A stretch of 64,000 nt of DNA from Hofstenia miamia. Its lineage: Eukaryota; Xenacoelomorpha; Acoela; Hofsteniidae. This document shows, one piece after another, positions 1-12,600 of the stretch. Each line of letters starts with the position of its first letter. Positions within the stretch are counted from its first letter, which is position 1. A program made the translations under genes and the position numbers. The stretch lies in assembly GCA_900660155.1 (NCBI GenBank), contig CABFPE010000008.1, forward strand, positions 1,153,010-1,217,009, given 5' to 3'. The notes under the pieces were generated by a model. The model saw nothing but the letters and a program-made list of their open reading frames with translations, ran no database searches and was not told the DNA's origin.

Positions 1-627
1 AAAATACTGAGCAGTTGCTGCTGGGTGCAACGCCAAAAATTTTGAAAGTGGCTTTCGAAAGGGACTTGCTAATTCAATAGACAAATGCATTTCGCCTTGA
101 AGAGTCGCGGTGACTAACGGTTCAATCAGCTTCGACGTCATGGAAGGGATAAGATGAAAAATATTGATGATCGCAGCAGAAACGTTGACCTCCAACTAAA
201 ATATCACTTCATAGTGAGAAAAAGAAAATTGCGAGACTATACTCTAAAAAACTCAAATCTCCAATTAAACCTAATGAAGCAAAATAAACATCAATTTCCA
301 TAAAATTGATGCTCGGAAATAATTCAATTAAGAATTGATTTAATGAAACGTTGCTCAAATGATTCAATTAACACATTTTTGTACCTGGGGGACGATTTTG
401 GAATTAGTTTTCTTGCTGTTGGCAGCATCTTGCAACCATTTAATCAAATGTCCATGCATTTGGTCACAAAATTTTTCGTTGAAGCTAAAGGGGAAGAGTC
501 GAGTAAGACTGGTGAGCCGAGCGACAACATTGAGTGTTAGATTTTTATGATCTCCTAACGTCATGAGAAGCGGTCGCATAGCTTGATATACGTCTTTCCG
601 CAAATCGCAACCACAGCCTTGAATAAA
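1..627 (-). CDS. TRRAP: TRRAP exons 26-27 (runs off the left edge)
   Basis: Exon 26 (627-385) encodes [20 protein letters not shown] and [15 protein letters not shown]. Exon 27 (195 to at least 1) encodes [14 protein letters not shown] and continues open at the window edge. Both begin after TTTAG acceptors. The 804-bp intron between exons 25 and 26 (628-1431) is AT-rich with nothing recognisable. The remaining ~60% of the protein, including the FAT, PI3K-like and FATC domains, must lie outside the window. Confidence 0.94.
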
Positions 628-3600
628 CTAAATATGGAAGTATGATTATTGCTAAATTTACCGCTTATCAACATTCGGCAAGAACAAATTTATATCCACT
701 AAAATATTTTTTACAACACTAATAGTCACTATAAAGAAACTCTAAAAACTAATCTGTTCACACTTATTCTGTGAAAAACGCAAATTCTCAATCATTTAAA
801 ATTTCTTATGGCTATCAACATGAACCTAGCATGTATTCAGTGTGTACAAAAAGAGTTTGAAAACGGCCGATTTTTTTATAGACAGGGACTGCAGACTTAT
901 GAACCGCCGGGATTTTTACCGCTTTGAGTTAAAGTACAACCGCGCATAAAACACTTTCTGATAAAGTAGGAGATAAATACTGAAAAGCAGTAAATATGGT
1001 GTAATTGTTTGGATTTAAAATTTTACAGCCATGCAAAATGTTAGCAAATTTGAGAAAATGTCAGAAATTGATCAATCTAATTTATAGAGCAATTTTGAAA
1101 AAAAATGAAATGTTTTGAATATTTTTAAAATGGATTAATGAAGTATAATTCTGTGCATTTTGATAATATTTTCATTCTAATATTTGCTAATCTTAACATG
1201 TTTATAGAATATTTGTGATCGAAATGCTTATATGAAATTAGACATATTGAAGTTGGATATAAACATTTTATTTTATACGCAGAAATTCTTGTTTTAAAAA
1301 AGATTTTTCGTAATAATTGATTGATTTCCGTAAAACTGGAATTACGAAAAAATTTGTAGATGCGCTGAGTATGAATTTTATGGTTTTAAGAAATAGTATC
1401 AGTTGCAGCTACAATAAAATGAAAAGCGCACCTTTTTGAAACACTCCTCACTTGGAACTTGGAGATCGTCGTCAGTAGAATTAACTGCCTTGTAAAGAAG
1501 TTGAAAAATCTTGTCTTTATAATCAGGTACGTAATAGCAAGAAGCTAAGGCCTCTAAATTGGAAAAAATCAAATCTGTCTATAGAAAACAAGGCATACTT
1601 AACGCACTTAAACGAAGTGGAACCAGTGAGGGAATGGCCTTGTAACAAGAAAGCTTACTTAACTGACTATCATCTGTTTCACACAAATTCGTCAACTAAA
1701 GAAAATCCCGCATGATTACAAAACAAAATCATAAAATAATCGAACAAACTGACCTCTGAGAAGAACATTTTATGCTCTGGTAGAGACATGTCAAAAGTAA
1801 ACAGACGAGGTTCCAGTGTTGTGCAAAAAGTGTTGCCTTCCATTAGTCCAATTTGTGCGTTGGCGGGTTGATGACGTAGAAGGTGTTTCTTTGGTGGAAT
1901 CATATCTACTAAAACTTCCTTATGGGGAGTCATTATATCTGTTATTGATTGATTAAGAATTTCTGATAACACAGACATAGAATGCATTGCCTAAACACAT
2001 AATGATCAAATTACATAACACTAAATGTAAATTACTTGTTCGCGAACGATTTGATTGGGAGAAGTAACTTCTCGAACCAGCTCACGAACAACTTCATTTA
2101 AAGAACGCTGTTGAAGTTCTTTTAAGGGTTCATTATCAATGCATTTCTGAGGATCGCCACAGAGACGTAACATTCTGCCTAGGCACTCTTTTGCCATATC
2201 GATGGCGCCATTAGATACCTCCCCAGTGAGATCCATCATAACAAACAGCAGTGCTTTTAGGAAAGGAAATTGGTGATTTAGTACCCATTTGTAACTCATG
2301 TTGTCGAGAAGGAAACGAATCGCAAGACAACTACAGCAGACGATATCTTTGGAATGTAATATAAGTAAGTTAAAACTTACCCGCCCAACTTTGCATACCA
2401 GGCGCGATCATAGCAGCAAGAGCACATACGTTCGGTTGCGTATTCGAACAAAGGAAGCATGCAGGCCTAAATAGAAGTTGTTAATATTTTAATCAATCAT
2501 ATAATTGGAGCAACAAAAAGGAATAAAATAAAATCATACCCGTTCAAGACCACCCAGAATTGTGGCTGAGGTATCCAACATCACTTTGAGAGCAATTTCC
2601 CCCACTCGACACAAATCTTTCTCTTCATGTGCGATTATTGATGCTATTGCATCAACGACAACCAGGACGTCCATTTGGCGATGGCGATTGAGATGAGAGG
2701 GACTGGCAGGAAAAGGTCCTAAAATTCCCCAGTTAATCATAACCGAAATATTCAGCTACATCGACACATTCTATTGAAAAAATTATTCTATTCATTTTCA
2801 GGGAAAATCATTGAAATTCAAAGCAAACCAGTCTGTTGGCAGACAGCCAATAAGGTGAAGTGACGAACGATGTTCGCCATGAAGATCACAGAGCCGTTGC
2901 GCAGTTCTTTCACTCCTGCAGCTACTAAAATAGAAACAAATTTTATATTCAATGAAGAATTTTATTAGAGGACAAACATCCTGAACAAATACTAACACAG
3001 ACAAGCTGTAAGTGCTTTCTTCATCACATCTCTTGTTACCGTGTTGGAACAGCGATATAACTCAGAAACCCGCATTGCTGGAATTGCACAAGATGTAAAA
3101 TCCAATCGATATCTAAAAATACAATACTAGAACTGCAAAACCCTTAAAAGGAACTACTGAAAGGGTCTGTTCATGGACATACTTGTCATTCACACAAAAG
3201 TAATAAAATATTACCTAAAGGCCTATGGGACGTTTCAAATTAGGTTTCGTTAGAATTAGTTTTCTTGATTTAAAATGCTTAAAATTGTTAATAATAATAT
3301 ATTCCGAAGTTTAGTAAACATGAATGAAATATAAGACTACGTTGAAAAATAGCAAATTACTGCAAAATTTCGATCATTTTTAATAAAGTAGAAATGCTTG
3401 AAATTAAAAAATCACCAGTTGCGAAACATATGCAATAGTGAAACATTTACATTTAAAAGCAAAACCGTTTTTAAAACTAAAATTATTCCGTGCGTAATTT
3501 AGTCCATACTAAGTTCAATTACTTAAAAAAATTGATCATGCTTTGATAATAGATTAAACTCAGTTTTATACAAAAATTGATCCTTCATGTGTCAAATATC

Positions 3601-6600
3601 AGTGCTGAGATGCAGCGTGGCATTCTATACAAAAATTCTTACTCTGGTGACAAAAACAAATCTTTGAGAGTTACAGTGTTATCATCGAGATTGAGACTAG
3701 ATTTGATGTAGCACTGGATGACCTTATATGCCTGAATGCGATAGTAAGTGTCTGAAGAAGGGTTACTCAAGCACTGCAAAGCATTGTCTATGACCTAAAT
3801 ATACAATTAGAAGACTAAACAAAAAAACTTAAATTCTATGCAGTCAAGTCAACATGGAGAGAAAGAATGAGATCTTAAAAGCGTATAATAAACATTCACA
3901 CACCCTTTTAACAGGTAGCTCGATGTTTTGAGAATTTTCGATAAATTTTACAGTAACACAAGGTCCAATTTCTTCATTGTTGTACGTCAAAGTTTGCGGC
4001 TCTTTAAGAACTTTTCGATTGCCACCGCCAAATTTACCAAGTACTCGAAAAGCAACCAATGCAACACTATCGTTGTTATCACGCAAAGTTTTCCAAAGGG
4101 CCTATAAAAAGATGATTAAGTTTAAACGTTGAAATTGATTGATGTTACCTGCATCAATTCAGCTCGAACAGGCTGAATATGATCATAAAGGAAATCAGGC
4201 TGAAGATTATCAACACATAGTTCAAGTGTACGGAGTCCCTGACTTATCAGTGTGGGAGAACCATTCAGTGCTGAAACCAATGGACCCATTAACAAAGGAA
4301 GATAAGGTAAAAGGGAAGACAATCTGACCGGAACAGTTAGACATAATTCAACAAACAGATCTCGCATTTGCGCCCGATGAAGGCCGCTCTGCAAAATATT
4401 TAAACCTAAAAGAGCCTGTTAAATTACATAAAATTGGCTAGGTAAAGCGTCTGAATTTACTCATTTTAATTTGAATACCCAATGTAAACAGAATTCTAGC
4501 AACCGTTTTGAATTAATAGGCGCAATCAAATGATCCAAACAATTAATACTCTACATGCATTTTAAAATTTAAAGTTTGAAATATTTAGGAATTTGCACTA
4601 CACTTTGAATAGACTTATAAAAATAACTCAAAACTACTAAAAAAGAATACAATTATGTTGAATAACAATATTTAAAGGTTTGATAAATGCAGACCATTTA
4701 AAAGATTGCATAAGAGGGGAAGAAACTCTTGATAAAGCTGATCATGACTTCCGCCACCAATCGACCGAAACAAAGCACGAAGTAGGTAAAAGTAGTTGAT
4801 TGGATCTTTGGCCACCTGTGCCAACTCCATGCACTTATTCACAATTTTGTGTAAGTGCGGCTAAAAAATTGTCTCATTAAAGAATAATACCAAAACCGAA
4901 AACAAATTCTACAGTAGATTGAAAATAACATTTAAATGTCAAATATCACAAGTAATAAGTTTCATCATATAAAAAATCTCCATATTAAATGAAGCGAAAC
5001 TGTACGCCTTTAGAAATATATTGGGTATTAAAAGTTGAGTTCTTATTGGACAAAATAAAAAGAGGCATGAAAGCAGGCGGATTAAAACATTAAAATTTGA
5101 AAAATATATATTTAAGATAAAAACAACTTCAAAATGAAGTCAGTTAAGTTTCCCCAAAAATCAAAGCTAATCAGCGACAAAGATTAATCTAACGTTTTGT
5201 AGAAATTAAATTTATATTAATCTAATGATAAACTACGGAGAAAAAATGATGTAGCCATTTAAATTTCAAGACAAAAACTATCAGTACTTAGTTGAAAGAT
5301 TTACAAACAAAAAACTTCCTTCAACAGATGCTCCAGTAGAGTTTCATTTCTGCAATTTAGTGTAATTTACATTAGAAATTTTACTTCCAGACATCCTGAA
5401 AATGGTTGCAAATCATTCTGACAGCAGTTTGCGAGAAGGTGTTCTGAAACCCCAAAAGGATTGTTATTTATGGCGAGATTTGCAGGATTGGTGTATGCTT
5501 CAATAATTGCTTTGCATCTGAAAAACAGACATGGAAAAGCGTTTTAGAATGAGATATTGGTCATTTCATTTCTTAATTGAGAATTAACTGGACTTTGCTT
5601 GCCTTTGTAATATAAATGCTACAAATAATTGTTCTTGTAATGGGTGAAATTAACACGACAAAACTTGCAAAAACTCTTTGTATTTGATGAAAGTCGGAAT
5701 TGGCAAGAATAACCCATGAAATGTCGGAATCCATAACACGTGTCTTGGTTGAGACTGTTGTGGTCAATACTGAAAATGTCATTTTATAAACTTATAGTAA
5801 CTTATTAATATTATACTGCAACATTAACTGTGTATTAGCTTTATAGTTGTCTTGGGTATGATAACATTTGAACGCTTAAAATTTAAAATAGGACTAACTA
5901 TATCAATTACTAACAGACATTCAAAATTTGTTTGAGAACGCAAACAAATAATACCCAAACATTTGTAGTTGCATTGATCCCCCCACAGATTTTGCAAAAT
6001 CGAATTTAATTTGATTCTAAAATGGAAGATAGTAGACTTTCTTATTGCAAAAAGCAAATCTTCCAAATCATAATTCTAATCGCGTTTTAGCGGAACAATC
6101 ATCTACAACAAAATATTGTCTAGGAATTGGAGAAATTGAAAAAGCAGCAGTAATATCTATGCAAACTAGGAGAATATTAGAGTGAAACATTAACAAAACA
6201 TCTCGATCTAATTTCAAGACTGCCCAAGATGAGTAGTTAGAAAAGCCTTTGAGATACATAAAGTTACAGATTAATAGCCAAACAGACGAATGCAACTTTT
6301 ACCTTCATCGTAATATAATTCAGTATCAATTATTTTCTTTATGAGCCGCAATCAGGGGCGCCCAGGCGGATAACAGAGTGTGCTCAGTCATATGACTACA
6401 TATGCAAATAATATATTTCAACTGCAAAATTGCAATTTTCTCTAATGTGTTGGAATATACTAGTCTTGCAAATGACATTTTTAATGAAACGAGCAAAAGA
6501 AGTATGTTCTGTGGAAAGCCGTGTACTGGACGAGAACATACAGTTGAAAGCGTAAGAATAAAGACCAATTAGAAAATATAAGGTTGGGTTTTTGGCATTG

Positions 6601-9600
6601 CAATGCGACGAAACATATCCATAGGTCTGTAAGAAGTTATTGCATTATTAAAAACAAACATCAATCATTTAAACAAACCTTTATAAAGTTAAAAAAAACC
6701 TAGAAAAGAAACAAGAAATTAAGTGGGATAAATAAATAAGTGCTGGACAAACAAACTTTAATTTATGATTCCAGCTTTCCAGTCCCATTCCAGTAAGGCA
6801 GGAAGTCTGGATTTATTAAAATCAAGTGTTCAGTCAAAAATAATATATCATACGTACTAAATCAGGGTTCTAGAAAAGTGGGGTTATAAATCAATGCACG
6901 CTGCAAATCCATTAAAAGAAAAAAATGTAGAACACCATCGATTAAATTCTACAACATAGAAAGTTAATTGAGAGTATTAGTCGAAGATAAGTTGAAAAAG
7001 TAAGGTCATAGAAAAATATAACATACCTTTAGCATTTGTTCATTTTCAGAAGCGAAGAGTGAAACAGATCCAAACACCAGTTTGAATAGCTTGAGATACA
7101 GATTTGAACGATCGCTGTTTCCATTGCCAATATCTTGTAAACGTACTAATAAATAATCTACCAAAACAGTTGCAAATGTTGCAGATGTTGCGGTGGTGGC
7201 AAGAAATGAATTAGCTACAATTTGTAGAGCATAGTTCTAAATATGAACACTTTAAAATATGATTCAATGAACCCTGAAAATTTGATATTCCCAATTTCCT
7301 ATTCTTCTCACAAATGACTATGAATTGAGAGCGAATCACTCGAAGAATTATAACAAGATTTATCATTTTAGTAATGGGACAACTTATGAATGTGCGATGC
7401 AATGATTATACCACGTTAGTTACTAACTAAAAATAAATTTACATTTAAATTGTTCTCATAAATTTTAGGTGTACATGATTTTGGACTTAAACAATATATA
7501 TAGATATATATATATTAATAATATATTAAATAATATATTTAAGTACATATATGTCTAAGCGAATATAAATTCCTCTTTAACCTCGATTAAAAAAATCAAA
7601 TTCAGATGGCCATACCGCTCTCGATATATTCTTTGAAAGCAAAGCATCGAAAAAATAAGTGCTGCCTTGAATAGGGCAAGACTGACATTTGGATTTATTG
7701 CAAAAACGAAAATTTTGACCTAACAGTATGTATGCAAGACCACAGAGTAATAAAACATCAAACTAAATTTAAATATCTTAATTAAAATCAAAAGAAGCTA
7801 TTTGGAAATAAATTTAAAGAAGTACACCTCATAAATGCGTTCAACAATGTAGTCGATTGTAACAGAAAATATTTCTCTAAAAATTGACATATTCATCATT
7901 GTGAAGACACCAGCGAAGTGTTCCAAAACTTCCTTTTCCTCTTTTAATCGAACGGTGGGTGAGTTAGATGGCCGCACAATGGGAACACCTTGTGGAGTGA
8001 TACTTATCATATAGATATCCAACGATTTCAGAGCTAAATGAAATATTCGCAAGTGTATCGCCTGAATAATCTAGTTATGATCAAATTGATAATTACCATG
8101 AATGATAAGCTTTTTAAATATAGAAACTTCCTTTGGGTGAAAAAATTTAGAAGTTGCGGGCAGTTCTCCGGGAATCTTAATACTCCATGTGATTGTTTTA
8201 ACTCCACAAACTAAAGTCTTAACTAATGTCCTACAATCTGGAACGCTATATAAGCAACTTGAACCAGTCGAGCGAACCTAAAATATTGGCCAGTCTATGA
8301 AAATAATACATATTAAACTGTTAACTGCATTAAAATACACTTAGTACTTACACAATTTCATTCAGAATAAAAATGTATCACAATTAGAAAATCGAAACTT
8401 AGCCCCTTGACTTTCATTTGTCTGATAAACAAAGGTGCGTATTATTATGCAGACAGGTACCTTATTCGGTGACTCCTCCTCTTTTTTATCAAATTCGCCT
8501 AAACTGTCTGAAGGCTCGGCAGATGTGGTTGGTAATGAAGTTGAGCTATTGGCTTTATCAATGGTGTTTAGTGTAAGCGCTGTCTGATCCAAAGAGCTCG
8601 ACTTGTCGGCTGCTGCCGCTTGAAGTTGACTGAAACAACAATTATTATTTGTGGAAAAATGACTAAGAGGAAATGAAAAGCCTCCTTCCAAAACATGCAC
8701 ATCAACCATGAAAAATGAATGTCTTACCATTTCTTAAGGATGTTTGGAAGTTGGTACAAAGCGATATATTCGAACTTGGCAACGAACATTTCCAATAATC
8801 GAATCAGGATTTCTCTTCCCTAGAAAAATGATCAATGCAAAATTAGTTCTTGGGAAGTAACAGATTTAAAAAGATATTTGACCCCTCACACTAAATTTCA
8901 ACAGAAATTNNNNNNNNNNNNNNNNNNNNNTTGTGGAAAAATGACTAAGAGGAAATGAAAAGCCTCCTTCCAAAACATGCACATCAACCATGAAAAATGA
9001 ATGTCTTACCATTTCTTAAGGATGTTTGGAAGTTGGTACAAAGCGATATATTCGAACTTGGCAACGAACATTTCCAATAATCGAATCAGGATTTCTCTTC
9101 CCTAGAAAAATGATCAATGCAAAATTAGTTCTTGGGAAGTAACAGATTTAAAAAGATATTTGACCCCTCACACTAAATTTCAACAGAAATTGGGGGTAGT
9201 TTGAAGGGCACATAGAATTTAAACTTACGTTGCCATTCTCAGTTTCACTCTGATTCTTGATACTTTCACAGAGATTTAATAATAGTTTGCAAGACATCGT
9301 TTGAATGCTGGCCGGCAACGAATCATCGTGCATGTTGCGACAGAATAGATGAACAGCCATCGCTAGATGCTGAAGTGGTAACATTTGCTTGACATGGTGG
9401 ATCAGGTCAGCTAGGGTACTGTACGCCAATGTCCTAAAAACACCAATTAGATCGACTTTAGAGAATAAACACATAATTGAATAAACACTACTATTAAAAT
9501 GTACTTTACCTCAGCGTTTCTCGAGATGTCCAGCCAGTTCCAATCAAAATTTTTTCTTTAAAAAGTTGAGTAATGCACGGAACAAAATTGCTTCTTAAAT

Positions 9601-12600
9601 CAGTGGCTAAAATGTGGCGTGAAGCAATTAAAAGTTCTTTTCGTAAATGAGCGACTTCGGGTGGGCAGTTGGCTAGCAAATCAAGCATTCCACGCACCAT
9701 ATGATTTGCTTGAGGTTTAATTGTATCCTATAAATAAAAATACAATAAATCGATAAGAGAATATTGAGAAAATCTTACATGATAAATTCTAACGATGTAT
9801 GCCAAGAAAGAAAGGGTTTTGATTTGAGCAGCAATAAAGTCGACATATAGTTCTTTGCTGAAAGTGGGTGAATTTCTAAAAAAAGCTTCAAGATTGTGAA
9901 TTCAGAAAAAATCTTACCTCATTTGCAAACTGGGTTGCTGATTAATTGTGGTCATAATTAGTGGAATGAAATCACTGACAAGAGCATAAATATTCTGCTT
10001 GTAGAGCTGATACATCAGCACAACGATGAGGGGAAGTTCAGCCAAAACCTTCAACGATGTCTGCGCTTTTGGTATTACTGTTTGCTAAAAGAGTACAATG
10101 GAGATCAAAACCATGATAGAATAGCCATTGTGCTTTTTGAAACATTTTGTTGCTTGCATAATGTTTAGAAAGTCATACTTTAACAATACAAAAAGATCAT
10201 TAAAAAATTAAAAACAAAAAAGCAAATATATTTCTCAAAAAAATGTATCTCTGAAGTAATTAACGATTTTAAAAAAATGGAAAGTGATACGTAATGCTGT
10301 ACATCGTATATCCCGGGCAACAAAGGCTTTTTGATATATGGTGTAGTTGCAATTGTCTCTAAGCTCAAAATAATGCTTACTACATTTCAATAACGGACAT
10401 TTTCGTTCTTACTTAACCTCGTCGAGGTTCACCATTGAAATCTGCACGATAAGAGACTATTTTTGTACTAAAACAGTTTTCATAGAGGGTAATACACCAT
10501 GATTTTTTGTTGAACAAATATGTAAAAAGTTCTACAGATAAAAAATAATCACTTAATTGTATAACAACAAATATTAATAGGCAGGGGAGTTCATAATAGG
10601 TTGCCGCACCCAATATGCATATTTAGGAAATGCTATACTGTTGATATTTTTTAAAAAGTTGAGGATTTTTTGTACTACTCTGGATTTTTGCTTAAACTTT
10701 CGCTTTTTCAGACGATTAAATGCACAGTTGAAGAAAATTTTACAAATGCATACATTTTATGAGAAATCAAATCTAATAACGTACATATTAATGATTTATT
10801 CAAAGCCAACAAAACTATTGTTAAATAAAACCAGTAATTTCTTGCATAATAATTATTGTACGCTTAGCAATAATTAGCAACACTACGGACCTTTATTGCA
10901 CTCAAATATGTACACAATCAATTTAATCTAATTACATAAAATGCACTCCTTAATTGGCTTGTTAATTGAGGCAGATATGGCAACTACAACAGCCAAAGCG
11001 TTCTTCAATATAAATGCTTTGTTTACAGGGCATGGCTTTTATCTGCCTGGTCCTAATTGTACACTGGTTTAAGTAAAATATAGTCAATTAATTGACTTAC
11101 TTAGTTTGCCATACACTGCACTAAAGGAAGATAAAATAACCCATAGAATTGGATATTGCTTTACTTAGGAGCTTTAACACTGTCGTAAAGTTGTTTAACT
11201 GAACATTAAGTTTCAAAGAAACAAAATTCAGTTAACACATTATTTCAAAAGTAGGGTATACAGAAATACATTTTAAAGAGGACTGAATGTAAAATAAATT
11301 GCTAAGTACATAATTGGACGTTAAGATTTTTATACCAATATTTTAATGGTTTTGTCTTATTTTAGAGTAGGCCCGGGCGCGCGCGCATTTTGTCTGTATG
11401 TGCCCAATGGATTTCAATTATATAATTACAATTGTTTAATGAAACGCTAGCAGTTCATGAGCTATTTCATAGACTGCCAAGTATGTCAAGTGTATATATA
11501 TCTAGTACAAATACTTGAAGTAATGGCTACAGTTATCTTAAAGTTATTAAACTTGACTCAGCAAAGTCCTACTGGAGAATCAGGTACTCGAATTCCTTAA
11601 GTTGTCAACGTGACTTCTCGACAGATTTTATGAAATCAAGGCTAATTTATGTTGAATGATGTTCTTGGAAACAATGAAGTCCTGAAGCAATCCCAACCGA
11701 AAATGTACAAAATTCTAAAGGCTCATTAAACCAGATTTCATCCGTGTGGAAAGCTATTCAGTCAGATGAGCTTTTTGCCATAGACTAATAAATCTTGCAA
11801 AAGAGCAAAATGACATCTTTGCGCCAATATAATCCCAAGAAACCTAAAATGGGGCTATAAACGTCAATTTAGATTTGACAGTGAAAGGTTTCAACACAAC
11901 ATTGAGCTTTATACTGACAAATCGCGAACTGTTTCAAAATTAGGTGAAAAAATTGACAAGTCGGGTGAAGTTGTTGCGAGATGAAGCAATAGAATTCAAA
12001 CAAACATTAACTATAAATTGTTTTATGACACTTGGTATAATTCATGTGATCTCCAAGTACATCTTACCAAAGAGACATTCATTCTGTTGTAACACTACGA
12101 AGATTCAAAGGACATGCTCAAAAAGGAAATCCTTTGTTGAAAAACAATGTAATAACATGAAGATGGATATAACTGTCGTCCGTTTGTTTGAAAATAAGTG
12201 TTGTTACTCTTTTGTCTGTTAACTGTTTTGCCAGTTTATTAATTAGGTTTTAGTCATGCCTGCTGCTAAAGTGTCTCTCGTAGACCTTCAGACTTTTACT
12301 GATGCCCAATTTGCTTCTGTAGTTGGTGCTTTGAAGAAAAACGTCATTATCTCTCTGCTTCGCAAAGCTGTCTCCTCTCTGTCCAGTTCGCACGTCAACG
12401 TCAGCCTTCCGATGTTGCCTTACCATCATTGTCAGACTCCTTGCTAAACTCACCTACGATATTTCGTCCCGAGCTACACATCAAAATAAAAATTTCACAA
12501 ATACTAGGCAGCATAATTTAAATCTTCGTATTAAATCTACACATTCGCCGTAACTTGTAGAAATATTATTTCAATTATGAATAGTTGACAGTCCTGGTGT

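Noticed and set aside
4139-4327. Plus-strand 62-aa ORF
   Set aside because: Antisense shadow of TRRAP exon 15.
7997-8062. Acceptor at TTATTCAG (8063-8065) for TRRAP exon 12
   Set aside because: It gives the wrong phase and duplicates family positions. The acceptor at 8034-8036 restores exact length and frame.
8728-8819. Second copy of TRRAP exon 9 as a genuine alternative exon
   Set aside because: It is identical to 9010-9101 including introns, bounded by an N run, and would frameshift the protein.
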